A stretch of 64,000 nucleotides of DNA from NCBI RefSeq assembly GCF_003014735.1, contig NZ_PYAX01000004.1:62001-126000 (forward strand), written 5' to 3'. Of this stretch, positions 41,990-63,718 are shown piece after piece. The notes under the pieces are model-generated. The model did not search any database. It was not told the DNA's origin and worked only from the letters and a program-made list of their open reading frames with translations. Within the stretch, counting starts at the first letter, position 1. Each line of letters opens with the position of its first letter. Made by a program: the position numbers and the translations under genes. Source of the DNA: Saccharothrix carnea (GTDB taxonomy: Bacteria > Actinomycetota > Actinomycetes > Mycobacteriales > Pseudonocardiaceae).

Positions 41990-42934
41990 ATGATCATCGT
42001 TGGCGGCGAGGCCCTCGTGGACCTCGTGCCCGACCACGTCGGCGGCTACCGGCCCCTGCCCGGTGGCAGCCCGGCGAACACCGCCGTCGGCATCGGCAGG
42101 CTCGGCACCCGGACCGCGCTCCTGGCACGCTTGGCCGAGGATCGCCTGGGCGCGGTGCTGCGCCACCACCTGGAGACCTCCAACGTCGAACTCGACCTCG
42201 CCGTCACCTCCTGCGCACCGACCACGCTCGCCGTGGTGGACCTCGACGCGGACGGCGTGGCCGACTACTCGTTCTACATCGACGGCTGCGCGGACGGTGG
42301 TTGGCGGGTGGCCGACCTGCCGGCGTCCCTCCCACCCGGAGCGGCACTGCACGTCGGCGGTTCCTTCGCCCTCGCCGTCGAGCCGATGGCCGCAGCCTTC
42401 GAGACCCTGCTCCACCGCGAACACCCGCACCGCGTCATCACGTTCGACCCCAACATCCGCCCCGTGCTCGTCCGTGACGACACCGCCGTCCGGGCCCGCC
42501 TGCGGCGCTGGCTCGGGCTGACCGACGTGCTCAAGGTCAGCGCCGACGATTTGCGGTGGATCGCACCGGACCGCCCCCTGGCCGACGTCGTCGCCGAGTG
42601 GCACGAGCTGGGACCGGCGCTCGTCGTCGTCACCCGGGGTGGCGACGGCGTCTACGCCTCCGGCCCGAACGGCGCCGTCGACCTCCCCGCCGTCCGCGTC
42701 GACGTCGCCGACACCGTGGGCGCGGGCGACGCCTTCATGGCCGGACTGCTGGCCGCCCTCGACCGCGACGACCTGCTCACCCGACCCGGGTTGGCGACGG
42801 TGGACCCGGCCAGGCTGGCTGTTGTCCTCGCCTACGCCCAGCGCATCGCCGCCATCACCTGCACCCGCCCCGGCGCCGATCCGCCGTGGTTCGACGAGCT
42901 GCTCCCCACCGACCCCCGTCCCGCGATCTTCTGA
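41990..42934 (+). CDS. PfkB-family fructokinase
   Basis: 314-residue ribokinase/PfkB sugar kinase. N-terminal signature LPGGSPANTAVGIGRLG and C-terminal ATP/anion-hole motif DTVGAGDAF with catalytic Asp247 are intact; FDPNIRPVLV is the usual strand preceding the lid. ATG at 41990 has AAGGA upstream. Closest general class is bacterial fructokinase (ATP plus fructose to fructose 6-phosphate). Context agrees: it follows a secreted fructanase and the locus holds a Frc-type importer, so it would phosphorylate the imported fructose. A 9-bp terminator hairpin lies downstream at 42969-42989. Confidence 0.9.
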   Translation: MIIVGGEALVDLVPDHVGGYRPLPGGSPANTAVGIGRLGTRTALLARLAEDRLGAVLRHHLETSNVELDLAVTSCAPTTLAVVDLDADGVADYSFYIDGCADGGWRVADLPASLPPGAALHVGGSFALAVEPMAAAFETLLHREHPHRVITFDPNIRPVLVRDDTAVRARLRRWLGLTDVLKVSADDLRWIAPDRPLADVVAEWHELGPALVVVTRGGDGVYASGPNGAVDLPAVRVDVADTVGAGDAFMAGLLAALDRDDLLTRPGLATVDPARLAVVLAYAQRIAAITCTRPGADPPWFDELLPTDPRPAIF

Positions 42935-42936
42935 CC

Positions 42937-42960
42937 GTGGCCGTGTCAGTGGCCGTGTCA
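42937..42960. repeat. Tandem 12-base repeat
   Basis: GTGGCCGTGTCA occurs twice in tandem (42937-42948, 42949-42960), with a partial third copy (GTGGCCGT) nearby at 42966. It lies just after the fructokinase stop. No function is evident; slippage is the simplest explanation. Confidence 0.6.
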
Positions 42961-42968
42961 GCCCCGTG

Positions 42969-42989
42969 GCCGTCCTGTGTCAGGACGGC
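42969..42989 (+). terminator. Terminator after fructokinase gene
   Basis: GCCGTCCTG (42969-42977) and CAGGACGGC (42981-42989) form a perfect 9-bp stem with a TGT loop, 34 bases after the fructokinase stop at 42934. Confidence 0.7.
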
Positions 42990-43081
42990 GGGTCATCGTG
43001 GTTCCCGTGATCAGGTCACCGATCACACCGACCACCCGCGGCCCTCACCACCGGGGACGCACGAAGCCTCAGGAGAACACG

Positions 43082-43747
43082 ATGCACACGTTCGACACCC
43101 CCGCCCCGATCTCCGCCCTGCTGGACATCCCCGCCGGCCGCGTCCGGTTCATCGCCGACGACCGGACCGACACCGCGGTCGAGGTCCGGCCCGCCGACCC
43201 CGCGAAGAGCCGCGACGTGAAGGTCGCCGAGCAGACCGCGGTCGAGTACGCCGATGGCGTGCTGCGGATCAAGGCCTCGGCGAAGAACCAGCTCCTCGGC
43301 CCCTCCGGGTTCATCGACGTGACGGTCCGGCTGCCCGCCGGTTCCCGCGTCGAGGCCAAGGCCGCCAGCGCCGAGGTCCGGGGCGTCGGACGGCTCGGCG
43401 ACGTCACGTTCGAGGGCGCGCACGGGTCGGTCGAGCTCGACCGGGCCACCGGCGTCCACCTCACCACCCACGGCGGTGACGTCACGGTCGGCCGCCTCGA
43501 CGGTGCCGCGGAGATCAGCACCGGCAAGGGCGACATCCGGATCACCGAGGCCGTGAGCGGCACGGTCGTGCTGCGCACCCGGGCCGGGCAGGTGTCGGTC
43601 GGCGCCGCCGCCGGTGTCTCCGCCTCGCTGGACGCCGGCACCGGCTACGGCCGGATCCACAACGCGCTCAGGAACGCCGACGGCGCCGCCGCGCTGACCA
43701 TCCACGCCACCACCGACTACGGCGACATCGTCGCCCGCAGCCTCTGA
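43082..43747 (+). CDS. DUF4097-like beta-strand repeat protein
   Basis: 221-residue protein made of repeating short beta-strands with the periodic pattern of the DUF4097/adhesin-like family, seen in segments VTVRLPAGSRVEAKAASAEV, GDVTFEGAHGSVELDRATG, HLTTHGGDVTVGRLDGAA and STGKGDIRITEAVSGTVVL. No signal peptide or membrane helix is visible, so it is probably cytoplasmic, as many actinobacterial members are. ATG at 43082 has AGGAG about 8 bases upstream; an upstream in-frame start would add a basic non-conserved leader. It is 47 bases before a serine hydrolase gene on the same strand. Function of the family is not established. Confidence 0.8.
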   Translation: MHTFDTPAPISALLDIPAGRVRFIADDRTDTAVEVRPADPAKSRDVKVAEQTAVEYADGVLRIKASAKNQLLGPSGFIDVTVRLPAGSRVEAKAASAEVRGVGRLGDVTFEGAHGSVELDRATGVHLTTHGGDVTVGRLDGAAEISTGKGDIRITEAVSGTVVLRTRAGQVSVGAAAGVSASLDAGTGYGRIHNALRNADGAAALTIHATTDYGDIVARSL

Positions 43748-43794
43748 CCGGCGACTTCCCCCACTCTTCGCGTTCGACCAAGGAGCACACCACC

Positions 43795-45033
43795 ATGTCC
43801 GCAACCCTGACCGACCAGCACCGAGGCTTCTCCGCGGCGGGGCTGCGCCGACTGCACGACGTGCTGGCGCGGCACGTGGACTCCGGGCAGATCCCCGGGC
43901 TGGTCGCCCTCGTCAGCCGCGGCGACGAGACGCACGTCGAGGCGATGGGGACGATGCGCCACGACGGCGGCGCCCCGATGAGCCGGGACACGATCTTCCG
44001 GATGGCTTCCACGTCCAAGCCGGTCGGCGCGGCGGCGGCGATGGTCCTGGTGGACGAGTGCCGGCTGCGGCTGGACGACCTGGTGCAGGAGTGGCTGCCC
44101 GAACTCGCCGACCGGCGCGTGCTCAAGCGCCTCGACGGCCCGCTCGACGACACCGTGCCCGCCCGGCGGCCGATCACCGTGCGGGACGTGCTGACCTCCA
44201 CGTTCGGGCTCGGCATGGACATGACGGCGCTGGGCGCGCCGATCATGGACGCGATCTTCGCGCAGGGGCTCACGCCCAACCTGCCGGAACCGATGCCGGC
44301 ACCCGACGAGTGGCTGCGCCGCCTCGGCGAGCTGCCGCTGATGCACCAGCCCGGTGAGCACTGGCAGTACCACATCAGCAACGATTTGCTCGGCGTGCTC
44401 GTCGCCAGGGTCACCGGCCAGTCGTTCGAGGAGTTCCTCCGCGAACGCCTCTTCGACCCCCTGGGCATGACAGACACCGGTTTCCACGTGCCCGCCGACA
44501 AGATCGACCGACTGCCGACCCTCTACGCCCCCGACCCGCACACCGGCGAGTTCACCGTGTGGGACGAAGCCGAGGGCGGGCGCTGGAGCCGACCGCCGGC
44601 GTTCCAGGGCGGCGGCGGTGGCCTGGTCTCCACCGCCGACGACTACCACGCCTACTTCCGGATGCTGCTCGACGGCGGGATGCACGGCACCGAGCGAATC
44701 CTGTCCCGGGCCGCCGTCGAGCTGATGACCACCAACCGCCTCACCCCGGAGCAGACCGCCGCCCGGACCACCCTGGCCCGCGACAACGTGCACATCTCGT
44801 TCGGCCAGGGCCAGCACGGCGGCTGGGGTTTCGGGATGGCGGTGCGCACCTACCGCGGCGACTACGCGCCGGTCGGCCAGTTCGGCTGGGACGGCGGCAG
44901 CGGCACCTCCACCTACGCCGACCCGGACAACCAGGTCACCGGCATCCTGCTCACCCAGGTCGGCGCCTCGGTCCCGGCCCCGATGCGCGCCATGCACGAC
45001 TTCTGGACCACGCTCTACCAGGCGATCGACTGA
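43795..45033 (+). CDS. Class C beta-lactamase-family serine hydrolase
   Basis: 412-residue member of the beta-lactamase/transpeptidase-like fold. The SxxK nucleophile is Ser72-Thr-Ser-Lys75 in RMASTSKPVG; the second motif is likely the Tyr in WQYHISNDLLG, and the third lies near FGWDGGSGTSTY. There is no signal peptide, which argues against a cell-wall beta-lactamase and for an EstB/LovD-like esterase or transacylase. ATG at 43795 has AAGGAG upstream. It converges with the thioesterase that ends the NRPS/PKS cluster, separated by a hairpin. A role in modifying the cluster's product is possible but not supported beyond proximity. Confidence 0.85.
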   Translation: MSATLTDQHRGFSAAGLRRLHDVLARHVDSGQIPGLVALVSRGDETHVEAMGTMRHDGGAPMSRDTIFRMASTSKPVGAAAAMVLVDECRLRLDDLVQEWLPELADRRVLKRLDGPLDDTVPARRPITVRDVLTSTFGLGMDMTALGAPIMDAIFAQGLTPNLPEPMPAPDEWLRRLGELPLMHQPGEHWQYHISNDLLGVLVARVTGQSFEEFLRERLFDPLGMTDTGFHVPADKIDRLPTLYAPDPHTGEFTVWDEAEGGRWSRPPAFQGGGGGLVSTADDYHAYFRMLLDGGMHGTERILSRAAVELMTTNRLTPEQTAARTTLARDNVHISFGQGQHGGWGFGMAVRTYRGDYAPVGQFGWDGGSGTSTYADPDNQVTGILLTQVGASVPAPMRAMHDFWTTLYQAID

Positions 45034-45047
45034 AACCCGCGGTCCGC

Positions 45048-45082
45048 GGGGTCCGACCGGTGGGAGACCCGGTCGGATCCCC
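45048..45082. terminator. Bidirectional terminator between serine hydrolase and thioesterase
   Basis: TCCGACCGG (45052-45060) pairs with CCGGTCGGA (45069-45077); GGGG (45048-45051) and CCCC (45079-45082) extend the stem past one bulged T. It lies between convergent stops at 45033 and 45119. Confidence 0.75.
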
Positions 45083-45118
45083 GGCACGCCGGGCACGGCC
45101 GGGGCGCGAGCACCGCCA

Positions 45119-45844
45119 TCACCTGGTCGAGGCGGCCTTCCGCTGCCACAGCAGCTGGATCTTCGACTCCATGAGCGCGGCCATCTCCGGTCGGCGCTCC
45201 TCGACGAAGAAGTGACCGCCGTCGAACTCGGTGGTCTCCACCGGGTGCTCGGTGTAGCGCTGCCACCGGTCCGTGACGACCCGGTCGTCGCGGCCCTCCA
45301 TCAGCACGACCGGGCAGCGCAGCTGCTCGAACGTCGACTCCTCGTACCCGCCCAGCAGCCTCAGGTCAGCCGCGATGATCGGGGCGAAGTAGCTCATGAA
45401 GTCGGCGTCGGCCAGGTTCTCCTCGCTGAGCCCGCCGTAGTCGCGCAGCACCTGCTTGAGGCCTTCGGGCGTGTCGAGGTCGGCCACCGCCTTGAACCGG
45501 CTGTCGCACGGCGCGGCCGACCCGGAGCTGAAGAACACCAGCGGCGGGTTGTCCAGGCGTTCCTGGCACAGCTTGGCGACCTCGTAGGCGATGTTGCTGC
45601 CCATGCTGTGGCCCCAGATGGCGAACGTCCCGCGGAACGAGTCGACCATCTCGGTGAAGATGTCCCTGGCCAGCAGCGGCAGCGACGCGGGCATCGGCGT
45701 GTTCGTCCGCTGCTCGCGCAGCGGGTACCGGGCGATCCGGACGTCGATGCCGTCGCCGAACGCGAACTTCCACTTGCTGTAGTACAGCATCCCCGCGCCC
45801 GCGTGCGGGAAGCACACGAGCGGGAGCTTTTCCACGACGCTCAC
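45119..45844 (-). CDS. Type II thioesterase
   Basis: 241-residue alpha/beta-hydrolase of the external thioesterase class found with NRPS and PKS. The N-terminal LVCFPHAGAGMLYYSKWK is typical, the nucleophile is the Ser in IWGHSMGSNIAYEVA, and the late His is in FDGGHFFVEE with the Asp in MEGRDDRVVT. These enzymes clear misprimed or stalled carrier domains and occasionally release products. The GTG at 45844 is preferred because GGAAGG is correctly spaced for it; GTG at 45850 abuts the site. It is the last gene of the minus-strand cluster, 142 bases after the exporter permease. No thioesterase domain is present in the visible megasynthases, so this protein might also take part in release. Confidence 0.9.
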   Translation of the reverse strand: MSVVEKLPLVCFPHAGAGMLYYSKWKFAFGDGIDVRIARYPLREQRTNTPMPASLPLLARDIFTEMVDSFRGTFAIWGHSMGSNIAYEVAKLCQERLDNPPLVFFSSGSAAPCDSRFKAVADLDTPEGLKQVLRDYGGLSEENLADADFMSYFAPIIAADLRLLGGYEESTFEQLRCPVVLMEGRDDRVVTDRWQRYTEHPVETTEFDGGHFFVEERRPEMAALMESKIQLLWQRKAASTR

Positions 45845-45986
45845 AAGCACCCTTCCCTGTCCAGCTGTCCCCCAGGCGACCGCGTCACCCGGACCACCCT
45901 GACGACGACACGGCCACGTCCGCCGCTGGTGCGTCCCAGCTTCGGGTGGGCCGTGCCGCCGACCAACGCCCGGTCCGGGCGCGGCC

Positions 45987-46715
45987 TCAAGCCCTTTCCA
46001 GGAACCGCACGGCGCCGAAGAACCCGACCACCGTCCACGCGGCGAGGATGATGTAGCTGATCGGCTGCGCCTCGAACGTCGTGTGCGCCAACGACGCCCT
46101 CATCACCTCCGCCATGTGGTAGATCGGCAACACCTCGTGCACGGCCTGGACCCAGCCGGGGAGCCGCTCGATCGGGAAGTTGATCGGCGAGAACATCAGC
46201 GAGATGAACGCGATCAGCTGCGACAGCGCCATCGCGGGCTCGGCCGGGATGACGAACGAGTAGCCGTACCCGATGGCGAAGCAGGACAGCACCATGAGCA
46301 CGAACGCCGGGATGATCGTCCACGAGATCGCGTAGCCGGGCTCGAAGATCAGGTGCGCGACGAAGACCGAGACGGCGATCGCCGGGACGGTGACCATGGC
46401 CCAGATGCCGACGTCGGCGATCAGGAACAGCTTGCGGCTCACCGGCAGCGACTTCACGAAGTCCATGTAGCCGGTCATCTTCGCGCCCGCGTTCTGCATG
46501 GGCACGGTCACCAGCGCGGTCATGATCAGCACGATCGTCGGCGCACCGGTCGCGAGGTACAGCATGCCGCCGCCCTCCGGCGACGACATCAGGTACGAGA
46601 AGCCGATCGCGACGCCCAGGGCGATCACGATCATGATGATCGAGAAGACGACCAGGTAGCTGCCCTGCTTGCGGGCCTGGAGTTCGATCACGTACTTGAG
46701 CTTGCTACCGGACAC
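45987..46715 (-). CDS. ABC-2 type exporter permease
   Basis: 242-residue integral membrane protein with six predicted helices: first FSIIMIVIALGVAIGFSYLM, then LATGAPTIVLIMTALVTVPM, GIWAMVTVPAIAVSVFVAHL, TIIPAFVLMVLSCFAIGYGY and a region near SQLIAFISLMFSPINFPIERLPGW typical of ABC-2/DrrB-like exporters (cut: LIAFISLMFSPINFPIERLP). The GTG at 46715 overlaps the ATPase gene by 11 bases, so translation is coupled. With the ATPase it forms an exporter encoded directly behind the megasynthases, presumably for product efflux and self-protection. Confidence 0.88.
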   Translation of the reverse strand: MSGSKLKYVIELQARKQGSYLVVFSIIMIVIALGVAIGFSYLMSSPEGGGMLYLATGAPTIVLIMTALVTVPMQNAGAKMTGYMDFVKSLPVSRKLFLIADVGIWAMVTVPAIAVSVFVAHLIFEPGYAISWTIIPAFVLMVLSCFAIGYGYSFVIPAEPAMALSQLIAFISLMFSPINFPIERLPGWVQAVHEVLPIYHMAEVMRASLAHTTFEAQPISYIILAAWTVVGFFGAVRFLERA

Positions 46716-47655
46716 CTTCGACCGCTCCCCTGTTGCCGACGAGTTCGATGTACATGTCTTCGAGGGTGATCTCGGTGAGGGAGTACTCCGCGAGCAGGCC
46801 GCGGTCGCGCTGCTCGGCCGCCCACTTCAGGGCCTCGGTGGCGAGTTCGCGCTCGAACGTCAGCGTCAGCTCCGCCTCGGCGACCTTCAGGCTCTCACCC
46901 CAGGAGGGCACCTCGAACCGGTCCTCGGTCGCCTTGGCCACGGCCTCCAGCTTCATCCGGTTGCCGGCCGCCTCGCCGCGGATCTGCCGTGCGTTGCCCT
47001 GCTTGAGCACCTTGCCCTCGTTGAGCACGGCCATCGTGTCGACCGTGTTCTCGGCCTCCCGGATGCTGTGCGTCACCACCACGACGGCCGTGCCGTCCTT
47101 GGCCAGGTCGCGGATCGCGCTCCACAGGAAGCGCCGCCGGACCGGGTCGACGTCGTTGGTCGGCTCGTCCAGGATCACCGCGCGACCGGGCGCGACGGCG
47201 GCCATGCAGAACCCGGTCAGGCGCAGCACGCCGCCGGAGAGCTTGGTGCCCTGCACGTCCGCCCACTGCATGATGTCGAGCTTCTCGAACAGCTCCGTCG
47301 TGCGCCGGTCCACCTCCTCGGGGCTGATCCCGCGCAGCTGGCCCATGACGCGGGTGACCGACCGGGGGGTCAGCTCACCGAGCGGCGTCTTGGACTGGGG
47401 CTGCACCGAGCACAGGTAGCGCCCCAGGTTCCGGTTCTTCACGATGTCCTGGCCGGCCACGACGATCGAACCCGAGTCGGGCTTGAGCAGCCCCAGCAGC
47501 TGGTTCACGATCGTCGTCTTGCCCGCGCCGTTGTGGCCGAACAAGCCGAAGATCTCGCCCTCGTCGACGTGCAGGCTCACGTCGTCGTTGGCCAGTGTCG
47601 TGCGACCTCTGGATTTATACGATTTCGTGACGTGGTCCAGCTCGATCACAGCCAT
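46705..47655 (-). CDS. ABC exporter ATPase (DrrA-like)
   Basis: 316-residue ATPase. Walker A GHNGAGKTT, Q-loop SVQPQSKTPL, signature LSGGVLRLTG (normally LSGGQ-plus-basic), Walker B AVILDEPT and H-loop VVTHSIREAE. About 100 residues follow the NBD, as in DrrA-type drug exporters. ATG at 47655 has GGAGG upstream; the region around KSYKSRG uses unusually AT-rich codons for this DNA. It starts 27 bases after the stop of the PKS gene and overlaps the permease gene. Role: powering export of the NRPS/PKS product. Confidence 0.9.
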   Translation of the reverse strand: MAVIELDHVTKSYKSRGRTTLANDDVSLHVDEGEIFGLFGHNGAGKTTIVNQLLGLLKPDSGSIVVAGQDIVKNRNLGRYLCSVQPQSKTPLGELTPRSVTRVMGQLRGISPEEVDRRTTELFEKLDIMQWADVQGTKLSGGVLRLTGFCMAAVAPGRAVILDEPTNDVDPVRRRFLWSAIRDLAKDGTAVVVVTHSIREAENTVDTMAVLNEGKVLKQGNARQIRGEAAGNRMKLEAVAKATEDRFEVPSWGESLKVAEAELTLTFERELATEALKWAAEQRDRGLLAEYSLTEITLEDMYIELVGNRGAVEGVR

Positions 47656-47682
47656 GGTCAACCTCCTCCGGTAATCAACGTA

Positions 47683-53598
<5,916 letters not shown>

Positions 53599-53600
53599 GG

Positions 53601-56600
53601 TCAGAGCTCCTCTTCAAGCTCGGCGGCGAGTTCCTCGGCGATTTCGTCCGCGATCTCCAGCAGCAGCGCGCTGGCCGAGAAGGCGCGCTCCTCCTCCTCC
53701 TCCTGCTCGGCGGAGGTGTCGTCGGGTGCGGACTCGTCGGCCTGCGACCCGGCCTCGTCGTCGCTGCCCGTGCTGTCGAGGTAGGCGGCGAGCGAGGCGA
53801 TGGAGGTGTGCTGGAAGAGCTGGACCAGCGGCACGTTGCGGTCCAGCACCTTGCGCAGCCGGTTGTTGATCGTGAGCAGGTTGAGCGAGTTGATGCCCAG
53901 GTCGAAGAAGTTGCGGTTGACGTCGATGGTCTCGACGGGCACCAGGTCGGCGATGATGTCGAACAGGATCCGCACCACGTCGGACACCGGGCCGAGGTCC
54001 GGCGCCTGCCGGACCGCCTCCGGCTCGGGCCGGATCTCCGCCAGCCGCGTCCGGTCGACCTTGCCGCTCTTGTTCAACGGGATCCGGTCGAGCTGCGCCA
54101 GGCCCGCGGGCACCATGTACGGTGCGACCTTCTTCAGCATCGCCTGCCGCACCGCGTCCGGCGCGATCGGCTCGCGGGCGACGTAGTAGCCGCGCAGGCT
54201 CTTCTCCCCGTCCACCTCGACGCAGATCACGGCGGCGTCCTCGATGCGGTCCAGCGACCGCAGCACGCTCTCCACCTCGCCGAGCTCGACCCGGAAACCG
54301 CTGATCTTGACCTGGTCGTCGGCGCGGCCGAGGTAGTCGAACGTGCCGTCGGGCAGCTCGCGGACGAGGTCGCCGGTGCGGTACAGCCGGTGGCCGGGCA
54401 GCGCGGGCACCGTGACGAACGCGGCGAGGTCGAGGTCCGGCCGGTTGTGGTAGCCGCTCGACACGCCGTCGCCGCCCACGCACAGCTCGCCGATCGCGCC
54501 CGGCGGCAGGACGTTCAGGCCCCGGTCCAGGACGTGGGCCGAGGAGTGCGCCAGCGGGCGACCGATCGGGATCCGCTCGCGGTGCAGGTCCTCGGCGCGG
54601 ATCTCGTGCGTCGTGGAGAACGTCGTGTTCTCGGTGGGGCCGTAGCCGTTGGTGATCCTCAGGTTGGGGCACGCGGCGCGGACCTTCACCAGGTGCTGGA
54701 CCGACAACGCGCTGCCGCCCACGAGGAGGTGCTCCAGCCGGTCGAAGATCGCCGGGTCGTAGGCGCACAGCTGGTTGAACAGCGGCGAGGTGAGCCACAT
54801 GGCCGTCACCTGGTTGCGCTTGATCGTGTCGCGCATCAGGTCGCCGTCGAGCACGTCCAGCTCGTCGGCCAGCACCAGGGTCGCCCCGAACAGCATCGTC
54901 CCCCAGATCTCGAACGTGCTGGCGTCGAACGCGGGCGAGCCGGTGAACATGACGACCTGGCGGTCGTGGAAGTCGAAGAACTCCTGGTCGGCGACCAGGC
55001 GCAGGATGTTGCGGTGGGTGATCCGGCAGCCCTTGGGGGTGCCGGTGGAACCCGACGTGTACATCAGGTAGGCGGTGGCGCCGTTGAGGTTGCGCAGACG
55101 CGGGAACGGCGGCACGTCGCCGGCGGGCCTCGACACCAGCAGCACCCGGGACGACGACGGCACCTTGTCGGCGTACTCCGGCACCGTGCACAGGTGCTCC
55201 ACGCCCGCGTCGGCGACGACGTACTCGACCCTGGGCTTGGCGTCCTTGGTGTCGATCGGGACGTAGAAGTTGCCGTTCTTGAGCAGGCCGAGGATCGCCG
55301 CGATCAGCTCCGGGCGGCGGTCCGCGAGCACGCCGACCGCCGTGCCCGGCACGACGCCGCGGTTCTTCAGCTCCCACGCGACGGCGTCCGACCAGCGGTC
55401 GAGCTCGGCGTAGCTGTACTCCTCGCCCCGCCACACCAGCGCGGTCTTGTCGCCGTGGGACGCGACGACGTCGGCGAACACGTCCACCACCGAGGAGTCC
55501 AGCAGAGCGGACGGAGCCGCCTGCGGCGCCGGGGCGTCCTCCGCCCGGCCGTCGCCGAGCGCGATGTCCGCCACCCGCACCCGCGGGTCGTCCACGGCGG
55601 CCGTGAAGACGCGCACCAGGCAGCGTTCCAGCTCCCGGATCAGCCCCGGCGCGTAGTGGTTCTCGTTGTAGGCGAACGTGATCGCGAACTCGGCGCCGGG
55701 GTTGACCACGATGTGCAGGTCGTAGCTCGTCCGCTCGAAGACCTCCACGCCCTCGAACGCGAGCCCGTCACCCTCGTCGCCGCCGAAGTCCTGCAGCTGC
55801 TCGGACAGCGGGTAGTTCTCGAAGGCGACGACGTGGTTGAGGAGCTTGTTCTTCAGCGGGGTGACGCCCTGGATCTCGTGCAGCGCGTAGTGCTCGAAGG
55901 CGTTGGCGCGCAGGTAGGACTCCTGCACGTCGCGGCACAGCCCGGCGAAGTCCTGGTCCGCGCCGGCCGTCACGCGGACCGGCTGGGTGTTCGCGAACAG
56001 CCCCACCGCCTCGCCGATGCCACTCAGCTCCGTACCGCGCCCGGACACGACGCTGCCGAAGACGACGTCGTCGGCGTAGTTGAACTTCTGCAGCACGACG
56101 CCCCAGGCGGCCTGGAAGACGGCGCTCTGCGTCACCTGCGCCTCCTGCGCGAACCGCTTCAGCCCTTCGTGCAGCTCGGCGGGCAGGACGAACCGGTGCG
56201 TGGCGCCGCGGTAGCTACCGGGACGCGGGTCGGCGGGCAGCACGGCCTCGTTCTCGTAGCCGTCCAGCACCTCCGCCCAGTACCGCCGGGCGTCCTCGCC
56301 GCGCTGCCGCTCGTACCACGCGATGTAGTCGCGGTAGGGCAGCACCTCGTGCCGCGGCTGGAACGAGCCGGAGGTCGTCAGCTCCTCGTAGTAGCCCATC
56401 ATCGTCCCGAACAGCGGGCCGAGCGACCAGCCGTCCAGGATGATGTGGTGGAAGGTGAAGACCAGGCGCCAGCGCCGGTCGCCGACCCGGATCAGGGTCG
56501 CCCGCAGCAGCACGTCGGTGCTGAGGTCGAACCCCTTCGCGCGGTCGGCGACCTTGAACTCCTCGACGTCCCGGTCGAGCTCGGGCCGGTCGCGGTAGTC

Positions 56601-56873
56601 GCGGACGTCGAGCGCGGGCGCCCAGTCCTTGAGCACGATCTGGTACGGCTCGTCGGTGTTGCGGTACGAGAAGATCGTGCGCAGCACGCTGTAGGTCCGG
56701 GACACGCCGGCGAGCGCGGTGCGCAGGTGCTCGACGTCCACCTCGCCCGCGATCACGAAGTCGAACTGCTCCACGTAGGCGTCCGAGCCCGTGTCCACGG
56801 CATGGCTGAACAGCATGCCCTTCTGCATCGCGGCCAGGCCGGAGATGGACTCGATGTTGTCTTTGTCAACCAT
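53601..56873 (-). CDS. NRPS module C-A-PCP, predicted valine
   Basis: 1090 residues. C domain about 10-440, with QKGMLFSHAVD start typical of DCL types and intact FHHIILDGWS (His142, His143, Asp147). A domain about 470-960: YTSGSTGTPKG, FDASTFEIW (Asp650), NGYGPTEN, and NKSGKVDR. The ten-residue specificity code reads D-A-F-W-L-G-G-T-F-K, essentially the classical valine code. PCP has Ser996 in DLGINSLNLL. The C-terminus is a striking acidic tail (SAEQEEEEERAF, then IADEIAEELAAELEEEL), opposite in charge to the basic start of the following PKS, which suggests a docking pair. The DCL-type C domain fits the epimerase at the end of the preceding protein. Confidence 0.93.
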   Translation of the reverse strand: MVDKDNIESISGLAAMQKGMLFSHAVDTGSDAYVEQFDFVIAGEVDVEHLRTALAGVSRTYSVLRTIFSYRNTDEPYQIVLKDWAPALDVRDYRDRPELDRDVEEFKVADRAKGFDLSTDVLLRATLIRVGDRRWRLVFTFHHIILDGWSLGPLFGTMMGYYEELTTSGSFQPRHEVLPYRDYIAWYERQRGEDARRYWAEVLDGYENEAVLPADPRPGSYRGATHRFVLPAELHEGLKRFAQEAQVTQSAVFQAAWGVVLQKFNYADDVVFGSVVSGRGTELSGIGEAVGLFANTQPVRVTAGADQDFAGLCRDVQESYLRANAFEHYALHEIQGVTPLKNKLLNHVVAFENYPLSEQLQDFGGDEGDGLAFEGVEVFERTSYDLHIVVNPGAEFAITFAYNENHYAPGLIRELERCLVRVFTAAVDDPRVRVADIALGDGRAEDAPAPQAAPSALLDSSVVDVFADVVASHGDKTALVWRGEEYSYAELDRWSDAVAWELKNRGVVPGTAVGVLADRRPELIAAILGLLKNGNFYVPIDTKDAKPRVEYVVADAGVEHLCTVPEYADKVPSSSRVLLVSRPAGDVPPFPRLRNLNGATAYLMYTSGSTGTPKGCRITHRNILRLVADQEFFDFHDRQVVMFTGSPAFDASTFEIWGTMLFGATLVLADELDVLDGDLMRDTIKRNQVTAMWLTSPLFNQLCAYDPAIFDRLEHLLVGGSALSVQHLVKVRAACPNLRITNGYGPTENTTFSTTHEIRAEDLHRERIPIGRPLAHSSAHVLDRGLNVLPPGAIGELCVGGDGVSSGYHNRPDLDLAAFVTVPALPGHRLYRTGDLVRELPDGTFDYLGRADDQVKISGFRVELGEVESVLRSLDRIEDAAVICVEVDGEKSLRGYYVAREPIAPDAVRQAMLKKVAPYMVPAGLAQLDRIPLNKSGKVDRTRLAEIRPEPEAVRQAPDLGPVSDVVRILFDIIADLVPVETIDVNRNFFDLGINSLNLLTINNRLRKVLDRNVPLVQLFQHTSIASLAAYLDSTGSDDEAGSQADESAPDDTSAEQEEEEERAFSASALLLEIADEIAEELAAELEEEL

Positions 56874-56965
56874 GAACCAGGCTCTCTACTTCGCCCTGAC
56901 GCGGTGCTCAGGTCGTGGTGGCCGCAGGCCGGTGCTGGGGTGTTCGGTCGTGGTCATGGCGCCGG

Positions 56966-63714
<6,749 letters not shown>

Positions 63715-63718
<4 letters not shown>

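Noticed and set aside
42937..42960. Tandem 12-mers considered as start of a CRISPR or iteron array
   Set aside because: Only two full copies, no spacers and no cas or replication genes nearby.
45119..45844. Thioesterase considered as product-releasing TE of the assembly line
   Set aside because: It is a separate short protein with type II features; editing is the usual role, so release is mentioned only as a possibility.
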